Origin: Desulfuromonas sp. SDB
Lineage (GTDB): Bacteria > SDB-A
Direction of reading: 5' to 3'
Assembly: GCA_001412365.1 (NCBI GenBank)
Contig: LKUE01000381.1
Span: 1-18,849 of the forward strand
Length of the DNA: 18,849 nucleotides
A model generated the notes under the pieces. It saw only the letters and a list, made by a program, of their open reading frames with translations, searched no databases and was not told the origin of the DNA. Shown here one piece after another: positions 1-7,086 of the stretch; positions within the stretch are counted from its first letter, which is position 1; each line of letters starts with the position of its first letter. The translations under genes and the position numbers were made by a program.

Positions 1-35
1 TCAGTGTTTTTCTGTGGTTGATATTCTTTATTCTG

Positions 36-120
36 CGGAGAGGGTGGGAGTCGAACCCACGGGACGTTGCCGTCCACGCGATTTCGAGTCGCGCTCCTTC
101 GGCCACTCGGACACCTCTCC
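36..120 (-). tRNA. tRNA-Ser, anticodon CGA
   Basis: Reading the minus strand gives a full type II tRNA cloverleaf. The 7-bp acceptor stem is GGAGAGG/CCTCTCC, the anticodon loop CTCGAAA gives CGA for the UCG codon, and a long variable arm GGACG-GCAA-CGTCC is followed by the T arm GTGGG-TTCGACT-CCCAC. The discriminator base is G at position 36, as usual for tRNA-Ser. The 3' CCA is not encoded (CAG follows), so it must be added after transcription. The 5' end lies 15 nt after the stop codon of the nitroreductase gene on the same strand, so it is probably released from the 3' end of that transcript. Confidence 0.97.
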
Positions 121-135
121 TAAATTTAACTATTC

Positions 136-1023
136 TTAAGACTCTTCCTGAAATATATCATCAAATCGGGATTTTTCCATCCAGGAAAATCCGGAATTTT
201 TAAAATTCTGTAAAAATTCCAAATTTCCCACCGGCATGCCATTAGCCTCATAGTGTAAGCCAAAAACATACTGAGTCATATTAAATCCATTTTGCTTTTT
301 TACCAGTTCAATACATCTTTCCGCTTCTTCAGGAGAAAACACATCCCGGCAACACTTTTCAAATGCTATCATTCTTTGATCATTAATTTCGATAATCCGG
401 TGATTTTCTCTTTCCTGATAAGCGTTCCATAACTCTTCCGGATCCGGATCCTGGTAAACCTCATCATGAACCATTATATCTGCAGAAAATTTCTTTGTAG
501 GTTTAGGATATTTGGTCTGGGAGTAGCCTATACTTAATAAAACAACCGGATAAACCCCCGAAGGCAGCTTGAACATATCCACCGTTTCATTATGAAATTC
601 CATAATAGTGCCAATATAACAACTGCCTAAACCATAAGCATCAGCAGCTACACATATATTCTGGGCGGCGATAATGGTATCCTGAAAAGAAATCCAAAAA
701 TGCCGGAACGATTCCCGGGCGGTATAGGGAGCATTTCCTTTTTTTGCCAGAATTTCATTTCTTCTTAAGTCCATGCAGAACAACAACAGTACCGGGGCTT
801 TAGAAATAAATTTCTGAAAAACCATTTCACCTAATTTATCTTTAACTTCCTGATTTTGAATTTTGATCACCGACCAGGGCTGTAGATTACCTCCCGAGGG
901 TCCGTGTACCGCTGCTTTGAAAATTTGATCTAAAATTTCCGGTTCAATTTCTTTTTCCGAATAATTTCTAACACTAGCCCGGTTATGGAGAATTTCAATA
1001 AGTTTGTAATTATTATCATTCAT
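136..1023 (-). CDS. Nitroreductase-family FMN oxidoreductase with C-terminal extension
   Basis: A 295-residue protein. The first ~200 residues look like the nitroreductase fold: an N-terminal R-x-S-x-R-x-Y motif (residues 15-21) and SGGNLQPW (about 43-50), typical of the FMN/substrate-binding start of the family, followed by a Gly-rich region. Such enzymes use NAD(P)H to reduce nitro compounds, quinones or enoates; the substrate here cannot be told. About 95 residues follow the usual end of the domain, with a CC pair, another Cys, and a conserved-looking FGLHYEANGMPVGN stretch that I do not recognise. I place the start at the ATG at 1023 because AGGAGA sits 6 nt upstream. Extending to 1053 would add 10 charged residues with no such site. 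The start codon overlaps the end of tadA by 8 nt, implying translational coupling. Confidence 0.85.
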   Translation of the reverse strand: MNDNNYKLIEILHNRASVRNYSEKEIEPEILDQIFKAAVHGPSGGNLQPWSVIKIQNQEVKDKLGEMVFQKFISKAPVLLLFCMDLRRNEILAKKGNAPYTARESFRHFWISFQDTIIAAQNICVAADAYGLGSCYIGTIMEFHNETVDMFKLPSGVYPVVLLSIGYSQTKYPKPTKKFSADIMVHDEVYQDPDPEELWNAYQERENHRIIEINDQRMIAFEKCCRDVFSPEEAERCIELVKKQNGFNMTQYVFGLHYEANGMPVGNLEFLQNFKNSGFSWMEKSRFDDIFQEES

Positions 1024-1501
1024 GGTTATCTCCTGATTTTTTCTGATTTTCATCTCTTCTCTCTCTGAAAAATGCCTGCATCAGTGATTTTGATTTGTCT
1101 GCCTGTATCCCTCCGATAACTGCAAGTTTATGGTTTAACTTATCTATCTGAGTGAGATTGGCTAAGGAAACACATCCCCCGAATTTCGGATCTTCGGTTC
1201 CATATACCACCAGGGAAATTCTAAACAGGACTGCTGCGCTTATACACATCAAGCAAGGTTCTAAAGTTGAATACAATATGCAGTCAGTTAAACGCCAGTT
1301 TTTTAAAGTCTGAGCAGCTGCAGTCATAGCAATCATCTCGGCATGGGCTGAAGCATCTTTTAGCAGTTCAGTTTGATTATACCCTCTGCCAATTATTTGA
1401 TGGTCCTTTACCACTACCGCTCCCACTGGAACTTCTCCCTGCTGATATGCCTTTTCAGCTAACTTCAGAGCTTGTGACATGAAGTGTTTATGATTATTCA
1501 T
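1016..1501 (-). CDS. tadA: tRNA-specific adenosine deaminase TadA
   Basis: A 161-residue cytidine/deoxycytidylate-deaminase-fold enzyme. The zinc and catalytic residues are present: HAE (His53, Glu55) and PCLMC (Cys83, Cys86), with EVPVGAVVV near the N-terminus as usual for TadA. TadA converts A34 to inosine in tRNA-Arg(ACG), so that one tRNA reads CGU, CGC and CGA. The length fits the family (about 150-170). I start at the ATG at 1501. The frame stays open further upstream, but only by reading through tRNA genes, which is spurious. There is no good Shine-Dalgarno site; the 19-nt leader is T8 plus ATCAAGTAATA. The gene lies directly after tRNA-Arg(ACG), its expected substrate, and overlaps the next gene by 8 nt. 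Free-standing cytosine or guanine deaminases are the alternative, but motif and length favour TadA. Confidence 0.92.
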   Translation of the reverse strand: MNNHKHFMSQALKLAEKAYQQGEVPVGAVVVKDHQIIGRGYNQTELLKDASAHAEMIAMTAAAQTLKNWRLTDCILYSTLEPCLMCISAAVLFRISLVVYGTEDPKFGGCVSLANLTQIDKLNHKLAVIGGIQADKSKSLMQAFFRERRDENQKKSGDNHE

Positions 1502-1520
1502 TATTACTTGATAAAAAAAA

Positions 1521-1593
1521 CGCGCCCGGTAGGAGTCGAACCTACAACCTACGGATTCGTAGTCCGGCGCTCTATCCATTGAGCCACGGGCGC
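1521..1593 (-). tRNA. tRNA-Arg, anticodon ACG
   Basis: The minus strand folds as a 73-nt tRNA. The acceptor stem is GCGCCCG/CGGGCGC, the D arm GCTC-AATGGATA-GAGC, the anticodon loop CTACGAA (anticodon ACG), and the T arm GTAGG-TTCGACT-CCTAC, with discriminator G. The anticodon stem has one mismatch at its outermost pair (C27-U43). CCA is not encoded; the 3' end runs straight into eight Ts. ACG is the anticodon whose first base is deaminated to inosine by TadA, encoded 19 nt downstream on the same strand. Only 5 nt separate it from tRNA-Lys upstream. Confidence 0.97.
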
Positions 1594-1598
1594 TTAGC

Positions 1599-1672
1599 TG
1601 CGCTGCCTGGGAATCGAACCCAGAACCCACGGATTAAGAATCCGTTGCTCTGCCTAGTTGAGCTAGCAGCGC
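1599..1672 (-). tRNA. tRNA-Lys, anticodon CTT
   Basis: A 74-nt cloverleaf on the minus strand. The acceptor stem is GCGCTGC/GCAGCGC, the anticodon stem and loop ACGGA-TTCTTAA-TCCGT (anticodon CTT, Lys AAG codon), and the T arm CTGGG-TTCGATT-CCCAG, with discriminator A. CCA is not encoded. It is the first gene of the minus-strand unit; a consensus-like promoter lies directly upstream. Confidence 0.97.
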
Positions 1673-1682
1673 TGGTGTCAAA

Positions 1683-1713
1683 ATTATCTATCAGATAAAA
1701 CTTTACCTGTCAA
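1683..1713 (-). promoter_or_regulatory. Promoter of the tRNA-tadA operon
   Basis: On the minus strand there is a perfect -35 box TTGACA (1708-1713). Downstream it offers TAGATA at 17 nt (1685-1690) or the better match GATAAT at 19 nt (1683-1688). Predicted initiation falls just before the 5' end of tRNA-Lys at 1672. The -10 region overlaps a perfect inverted repeat TTATCT-ATC-AGATAA (1684-1698), which could be an operator or simply AT-rich chance. Confidence 0.6.
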
Positions 1714-1730
1714 TAAAAGATAATTAATAT
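1702..1730 (+). promoter_or_regulatory. Possible promoter for the exported-protein genes
   Basis: TTTACC (1702-1707), a 17-nt spacer, then TAATAT (1725-1730). Each box matches consensus at 4 of 6 positions. Predicted initiation (about 1737) falls on the ATG at 1738, which has no Shine-Dalgarno site, so the mRNA may be leaderless. It overlaps the divergent tRNA promoter. Weak by sequence alone. Confidence 0.3.
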
Positions 1731-1737
1731 TTCCCTA

Positions 1738-3585
1738 ATGATCTGGTTATTGATAATATTAACTCTAAATATCCATCAATATGAGCAAAATCCCTTTACT
1801 CTGGCTGCTCAAGGTCATATATCTCAGGCAATGATCGTTTTAGATGAACTTAATAACCAGGGAATTATCAATCATCAGCAGTTGCTGTTATGGGCAAGAC
1901 TTAAAGAGCAATTTGCCCAAACCGATTCCGCATGTTCAATTTACCATCAACTTAGCAGCTATCAAGATGCCACTGGATTTTTATCTGCCGGAGAACTGGT
2001 AAAATGGAATTCCAACCTGGTTTTCAGCACTGATACCATCTACGTAATTGATTCATTTTACCAAAATCACTACATCCGCCATATGAGGATATACCTGAAA
2101 AGTGGTCAGGGAATATTTTTTTTAGATTATAATCCTTTTTTCTCCTATCCTGAAATATCCGGCTGCTCCCACCAAAATTTAACTCCGGGGAATTACTTCC
2201 GGCAGAAAATCATTGTTGACATCAACTTTAATGCTACCTTGTCCCGGCTGAACTTCATATCTTCTGAACCGGGAAATTTTGTTGATTTCCGTATTCAGGG
2301 ATGGGATGTAACCTTTCCTGAAAAAATTGAATTTCAAGACCCCCGACCTGTGTCCTATCAATTAATTCAATTGAGCTCTTTCCCTCCCTACCACATTTCC
2401 TCCCAGCATTTTAAAAGGGTTAATGAAAAAATGATAGGCTCAGGAGATGTCCCCGACCAATATCAGAGTCAATGGTCAGGCAGTCATCCCTGGCTTGTAC
2501 CCAGTAAGTTTCAAAGTTGGAGGGAATTAGCTGATTCTATAGAACAGAGGATTAATCTGGAAAACAACCATGCTGATCTCAGTGATGATGTTGACTTAAA
2601 TGATCTTCCCCGTTTTTATCAGTACCTTCAACAACAGTATATTCTACTGGAAATTCCCCTCTACCGGACTCATTATTTCTGCAGAAGCATTGAATTTTGT
2701 CTAAACCATTCTGAATTAACCGTCCTGGAAATCGCTAAGCTAATCCAAGCAGTTCTTTCCCCCCAGAAAAAAGTGGAGATATTGCTGGCAAGCAATCAAA
2801 TGCCCCAAACCAGATATTCACCTTCTCCCAGCGTTTATTTTGAACGGGTTATGGTCAGGGTTGATGATTCCATATGGATAAATCCTCAACTCAATTCCCC
2901 TTTTAACTACCTTCCCGGTAGTTTCCAAAATGTCCCCGCATTAAATCTGTTCACCGGGGAATTAGAAATCCTGCCGGTTTTGTCCTATAAATACAGTCAG
3001 TGTGAAATTAGAAATTCTCTGAGTCTTATTTTTCCTGAAATTTCTGTACAAACCGATATCAGTTTGACCGGAGAATTTTATCTAAATCTACTGGACAACC
3101 GCCAAGATGAAAATTTCATCTTAAACGACATAACCATTAAACATGGGTTAGCTCATGATATTCAGATCCAGGAAGAGCTTAGACCGGATCGGGGAATAAT
3201 ATCAATTAAATATCAGCAACTTCTGATCCCTTACTCTGAACATTATTCGATGATTAAGCTTTATGTCCCGGATATATTTTTATCCTCGGTAAAATTCTAT
3301 AACACCGAACAAAGTTATAATGTAAATACTAATTTTAAAATCAGCTACACTGTCAGCGGCAACTTCAAATTGATAAATCCCTACCAGCAGTTCCATACTG
3401 AAATCAACGAAAATTGGTACCAGTTTTATTTAAATAGTAAAACAGATCGGGAAAGCAGCTTTGTTCAAGCCGAATTCATTCTAAGTCAAACCAAAATACC
3501 CATTTGGAGGTCTGACCAAATTGAACAGCTGAATAATATTCTTTCCCGGCAGATTTTCACCAAAACATTGATGGTAACTCATTAA
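1738..3585 (+). CDS. Exported transglutaminase-like protein lacking the catalytic triad
   Basis: A 615-residue protein of no family I can name with certainty. It begins with a short hydrophobic stretch (MIWLLIILTLNIH) that could be an export signal but has no Lys or Arg. Residues ~300-400 resemble, block by block, the transglutaminase core of the next gene: FYQYLQQQY matches IYYFVSNNI, LEIAKLIQAVL matches DQVELLITMLK, and VYFERVMV...IWINP matches FNHLIVGM...YWADP. At the three catalytic positions it has Thr328, Glu369 and Asn382 instead of Cys, His and Asp, so it should be inactive as a protease or transglutaminase. The C-terminal ~200 residues look like beta-rich sandwich modules. It ends with TAA immediately before the ATG of the next gene, so the two are almost surely co-expressed. 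The homology is my reading by eye. Confidence 0.8.
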   Translation: MIWLLIILTLNIHQYEQNPFTLAAQGHISQAMIVLDELNNQGIINHQQLLLWARLKEQFAQTDSACSIYHQLSSYQDATGFLSAGELVKWNSNLVFSTDTIYVIDSFYQNHYIRHMRIYLKSGQGIFFLDYNPFFSYPEISGCSHQNLTPGNYFRQKIIVDINFNATLSRLNFISSEPGNFVDFRIQGWDVTFPEKIEFQDPRPVSYQLIQLSSFPPYHISSQHFKRVNEKMIGSGDVPDQYQSQWSGSHPWLVPSKFQSWRELADSIEQRINLENNHADLSDDVDLNDLPRFYQYLQQQYILLEIPLYRTHYFCRSIEFCLNHSELTVLEIAKLIQAVLSPQKKVEILLASNQMPQTRYSPSPSVYFERVMVRVDDSIWINPQLNSPFNYLPGSFQNVPALNLFTGELEILPVLSYKYSQCEIRNSLSLIFPEISVQTDISLTGEFYLNLLDNRQDENFILNDITIKHGLAHDIQIQEELRPDRGIISIKYQQLLIPYSEHYSMIKLYVPDIFLSSVKFYNTEQSYNVNTNFKISYTVSGNFKLINPYQQFHTEINENWYQFYLNSKTDRESSFVQAEFILSQTKIPIWRSDQIEQLNNILSRQIFTKTLMVTH

Positions 3586-5493
3586 ATGATCTTAATTATA
3601 ATTATAATATCTCTGTTGAATTCCGAACCGGATTTCGCCGAAATGGAATCCCTTGCAATAGAACAGGGAGATACCAGCAGGCTAATAGAAATACTCCCCT
3701 ACTGGGGAAAATATGAATTGGGTTTGTTTTTAAATTCAGTTTACCGGAGTAATTTTACTGAATCCGCTTCTGATAGCTTATACCGGCAATATTCATTGAG
3801 TATCCCCGCCCAGTCAGAGGAAAGAATAATTACAGAATATGTCTTGATCATCAACTCAGATCGAACTGAAGTAATATCAATTTCCGCCAGGATGCTTATC
3901 CATTCCAATCAAACTGCAGAAATGCTTTGCCAGGTATTATATGATCAAAGCCGCACAATTTTAGCCGATTACAGAATTCAAGGTGAATTTATAAACACCG
4001 GACAGAAGTTTTCAAACTTAAAATTAACCAAAACCGATTTAACCACCCTCGCCGGATACGACCTTTGCGGATTGACTTTGGTTTCACCGGTGTTACCGGA
4101 AATAGCTGTCCCCGCTTATATTGATTTATATTATCAACTGGAAACAGATAAATCCCGGTGGAATGGAAATTTCATATATTTTCTGCCCTTATTGAATTTT
4201 ATACCCACTGACAGTCTGACCATACAAATCAGCGGAGATAAAGCTTTTAGCTGGAGAATATCAAAAGATTATTCTAACCAGCAGGAATACGAGGTTAATC
4301 AATCCACAGATAGGAGCTTAATTATTGATTTCAACTTTCTTCCTTCAATTTCCAATGATGACTATGACCCCCAGCTGATAATTAGTTCATTTACTGACTT
4401 CAATGAAATTGCCAGGCACTACCATCAATTTTTCAGTTATTCAGATCCCTCCCCGGCTATCCGGGAAAAAATCAATTCACTTGCCTATGCCAAAACCCCT
4501 CTAGATGCCGCTGCAGAGATTTATTATTTCGTATCCAACAATATATCCTATATCGCATTGGAATGGGGGTGGAATGCCTATTACAGCACCCCTCCTGAAT
4601 TGACCCTTAGCTACGGCTACGGAGATTGCAAAGATCAGGTTGAGCTGCTGATTACCATGCTCAAATCCATTAACATCAATTGCTGGCCAATTTTAATCAG
4701 TACCCGTGAGTCCTCTGATATTTGCCTGGATCCTCCTGCTGCCAATTTCAACCATCTAATTGTGGGAATGGAAATTCAGGGAGATACCTACTGGGCAGAT
4801 CCAACTCATCCTTATTTAAAATTCGGTGATCTTCCCTTAGCTGACCGGACCAGAAAGGGATTATTATTATCCAGCTACAATAATTCCACCCTGATAGAGA
4901 TCCCCGGTGAAATTCATCCTTCCGGATATTACCGTAATCTCCGGGGAAACTTAAATGAAAACGGCGGAATGGAAGTGGTGGTCAATGATTCAGTTTTCGG
5001 TTTCCTCTCCAGTACCTACCGCGCCGAATTAGTTGATAATCCCTATCCGAAAATTTCTGCCTGGTTCAGCAGAAAACTTCCCTCCTGGGAACAAAGGGCT
5101 TCCTGGTATGATTTCCCTGAAATGGGCACAGTTACTTTGGGGGGAAGGTTTTACTTTCACTACAATCTTCAACAATTGAATTTGTTAAATCTTCCTCTGA
5201 TGGAAATAGATCTTCCCTATCCTTTCCAACATTATACTCAGGGTCCACTTACTTACAAAATTGAAATGAATTTTATTTTTCCGGAAAAAATAACTTTTTC
5301 CCCGCCGGAAAATTATCATTACCTGGATGATAATTTGCGGGTTGAATATACTTACTCAATTTATGAGGACAGTTTGATCATAACTCATTATGCTGAAATT
5401 TTAAATGACACTGTCCGGGGATCAATAAACGACTATATTCAAGGGCTAATTCTTACCGAATTATTATCACAGCGTCCACTGGTTCTATGGTAA
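3586..5493 (+). CDS. Exported DUF3857/transglutaminase-like protein
   Basis: A 635-residue protein. An N-terminal hydrophobic stretch (MILIIIIISLLNS) suggests export. Residues ~75-280 are beta-rich and resemble the DUF3857 domain usually found before transglutaminase cores. The transglutaminase core at ~300-410 has the whole triad: Cys348 in GYGDCKD, His390 in FNHLIV and Asp405 in YWADP. The remainder (~430-635) is the beta-rich C-terminal part common in these proteins. Family members are secreted or periplasmic; most have no known substrate and may act as peptidases or transglutaminases. The ATG follows the previous stop codon with no gap and no clear ribosome site, which suggests translational coupling to the triad-less partner upstream. 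Confidence 0.85.
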   Translation: MILIIIIISLLNSEPDFAEMESLAIEQGDTSRLIEILPYWGKYELGLFLNSVYRSNFTESASDSLYRQYSLSIPAQSEERIITEYVLIINSDRTEVISISARMLIHSNQTAEMLCQVLYDQSRTILADYRIQGEFINTGQKFSNLKLTKTDLTTLAGYDLCGLTLVSPVLPEIAVPAYIDLYYQLETDKSRWNGNFIYFLPLLNFIPTDSLTIQISGDKAFSWRISKDYSNQQEYEVNQSTDRSLIIDFNFLPSISNDDYDPQLIISSFTDFNEIARHYHQFFSYSDPSPAIREKINSLAYAKTPLDAAAEIYYFVSNNISYIALEWGWNAYYSTPPELTLSYGYGDCKDQVELLITMLKSININCWPILISTRESSDICLDPPAANFNHLIVGMEIQGDTYWADPTHPYLKFGDLPLADRTRKGLLLSSYNNSTLIEIPGEIHPSGYYRNLRGNLNENGGMEVVVNDSVFGFLSSTYRAELVDNPYPKISAWFSRKLPSWEQRASWYDFPEMGTVTLGGRFYFHYNLQQLNLLNLPLMEIDLPYPFQHYTQGPLTYKIEMNFIFPEKITFSPPENYHYLDDNLRVEYTYSIYEDSLIITHYAEILNDTVRGSINDYIQGLILTELLSQRPLVLW

Positions 5494-5518
5494 TTTGAGA
5501 TTGGTAAAAATATATATA

Positions 5519-5547
5519 TTGATAGCTTTATGCAGTTTGGATATAGT
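5519..5547 (+). promoter_or_regulatory. Promoter for the NHL-repeat gene
   Basis: TTGATA (5519-5524), 17-nt spacer, TATAGT (5542-5547), giving initiation near 5554 and a ~44-nt leader with AGGAG (5587-5591) before the ATG at 5598. The -10 lies in a perfect 13-bp palindrome GATATAGTATATC. The promoter is bracketed by inverted 8-mers TTTGAGAT (5494-5501) and ATCTCAAA (5550-5557). The 104-nt gap 5494-5597 shows no convincing intrinsic terminator for the genes upstream. Confidence 0.55.
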
Positions 5548-5597
5548 ATATCTCAAAAATACAGAAATAAAATAATCCAATATTTTAGGAGTAAATA

Positions 5598-6959
5598 ATG
5601 AGAACATTTATTATATTATTTTGTCTAATCTTCTCAGGGACAGTTTTATCCGGGGAAAGTTATGATCCCACCACTTTGGTTTTTCCTCCCCACGGTCATT
5701 CCGGAGGTTATCACAAAGCAACTTCCCATACCATTAGAATGGTTTTAGGCAATGATATTTCATTTAATGATCCCCAGGGAATTACTTTGGTAAAATTAAA
5801 TGACCTGGATGATCCTTCCACCCATAATGACGATGACGAGTTAACTTTCTTTGCAGTAAATTCAGGGGCAGGGCAAATTGTATACAACGATGGGTTAAAG
5901 GATATCAAGGTTTACGGTTCCACCGGTGTTTCTCAACTGCAGCTGTGGGAGCCTCAAGGTATTGCTTCAACTCCGTCCGGGGATGTCTATGTGGCTGATA
6001 AGAACAATCATAGGATAGTTCACTTAAAATACAATCAGGGAAATCTTGAATTTCAAAGATTTATCGGGAATGGTTTGGGGACTGCTCCCGGTAATTTATC
6101 TTATCCTCAGGATGTGGCAGTGGATTCCCGGGGAAATATTTATATCACCGAGATGGGCAACAACCGCATTTCAGTTTTTGATCGAAACGGAATTTTTCAA
6201 ATGGTTATCGGAGTTGGATTTTTAAATAAACCTTTTGGAATTGCAGTTTTGGACAGAGTGGATCCCTGGACCTACTATCATGACCGGGATTTTCTGGCAG
6301 TATCCGATGCGGATAATTTCAGGATGACTATTTTTGATTTGCAGGGAAACCGCAAGAAATCACTGGACGGTTATGATCTGGAAAATGAAGAAATTTATTT
6401 CGGATACTTAGCTATAGATTACTACAGCATGGTTTATGCAACCGACAGGAGAAATTCCCAAATTCACATATTCACCAAGGACCTTAGGTTTATTACTTCC
6501 TACGGAAGAGAAGGCACCGGGGACAAAGAATTTCATTCTCCCCGGGGTATTGCTATTTGGAAAAGATTTGGACAAATATTAATTCTGGAGCAGCAGTCTG
6601 CACAGTACTACTGGCTAGGGGTAGATGCGATGATTAAGGGGGCTTTTCCCGATGCTTTTTCCTTTGAAAATCCTGGATCAACCATATCTGTTTATATCAC
6701 CCAACCTGCTGATATTACCTTGGAAGTATACAATAAACAGGGCGCTCTGGTGAGAGATTTACTCCCTCAATTCAGAGAAGTGCCCGGATTTACCCAAGTG
6801 TTGTGGGATGGAAAAGACAATCAGGGTGAAATTGTTGACACCGGAGAATATCAGGTAAAGCTTATTGTCACCCCTACCTACTCATCAAAGGGCTATTTTA
6901 AAAAAGAGCTGTTCACCACTGTACTTTGCAGGGACAGCATTGTAAATCCCGAGGAATAA
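5598..6959 (+). CDS. Secreted NHL-repeat protein with C-terminal FlgD-like Ig domain
   Basis: A 453-residue protein with a clear signal peptide (MRTFIILFCLIFSGTVLSG). About five NHL beta-propeller blades follow, each with a P-x-G/D-[IV]-A...G-x-[IV]-Y-[IV]-[AT]-[DE]...N-x-R-I pattern. The clearest run from ~115 (PQGIASTPSGDVYVADKNNHR) and ~168 (PQDVAVDSRGNIYITEMGNNR), with looser blades to ~345. Residues ~355-432 (DITLEVYNKQGALVRDLL ... WDGKDNQGEIVDTGEY) match the FlgD Ig-like fold often found at the C-terminus of secreted proteins in these lineages. It probably binds other proteins or sugars outside the inner membrane; no catalytic motif is visible. It has its own promoter and a good Shine-Dalgarno site (AGGAG, 6 nt from the ATG). 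The next gene starts right after its stop. Confidence 0.88.
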   Translation: MRTFIILFCLIFSGTVLSGESYDPTTLVFPPHGHSGGYHKATSHTIRMVLGNDISFNDPQGITLVKLNDLDDPSTHNDDDELTFFAVNSGAGQIVYNDGLKDIKVYGSTGVSQLQLWEPQGIASTPSGDVYVADKNNHRIVHLKYNQGNLEFQRFIGNGLGTAPGNLSYPQDVAVDSRGNIYITEMGNNRISVFDRNGIFQMVIGVGFLNKPFGIAVLDRVDPWTYYHDRDFLAVSDADNFRMTIFDLQGNRKKSLDGYDLENEEIYFGYLAIDYYSMVYATDRRNSQIHIFTKDLRFITSYGREGTGDKEFHSPRGIAIWKRFGQILILEQQSAQYYWLGVDAMIKGAFPDAFSFENPGSTISVYITQPADITLEVYNKQGALVRDLLPQFREVPGFTQVLWDGKDNQGEIVDTGEYQVKLIVTPTYSSKGYFKKELFTTVLCRDSIVNPEE

Positions 6960-6960
6960 T

Positions 6961-7086
6961 ATTATTTTTGCCGCAAATATCGCATACATTTTAACTGTTT
7001 TAATTATTTTTCAGATAAATCCGGAAATAGAAATAATCCCCATAGATACCTACCCTCCTCCGGTCAGTGACTCAGTCAGGGACACG
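6961..7086 (+). other. In-frame leader coding for the missing signal peptide of the beta-barrel gene (possible ATT start)
   Basis: The frame of the 7087-8556 gene is open from 6946. Between there and the GTG at 7087 there is no ATG, GTG, TTG or CTG, yet the stretch codes for an export-signal-like sequence (I-I-F-A-A-N-I-A-Y-I-L-T-V-L-I-I-F-Q-I-N). GAGG at 6951-6954 is placed 6 nt before the ATT at 6961 and 9 nt before the ATT at 6964. AUU is a rare but real start codon (infC is the classic case). The alternative is a base error that destroyed an ATG. It begins 1 nt after the stop of the NHL gene. Confidence 0.5.

Noticed and set aside
1502-1630. N-terminal extension of TadA by 43 residues.
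   Set aside because: It is produced by translating tRNA-Arg and part of tRNA-Lys; TadA proteins start near the ATG at 1501.
5494-5597. Terminator or small gene in the 104-nt gap before the NHL gene.
   Set aside because: No stem with a T-run and no open frame with a ribosome site; only the promoter and its inverted repeats are supportable.
6943-6965. Programmed frameshift fusing the NHL protein to the barrel protein.
   Set aside because: No slippery run is present at the junction, and a signal-peptide-like stretch in the middle of a fusion makes little sense; a separate start is simpler.
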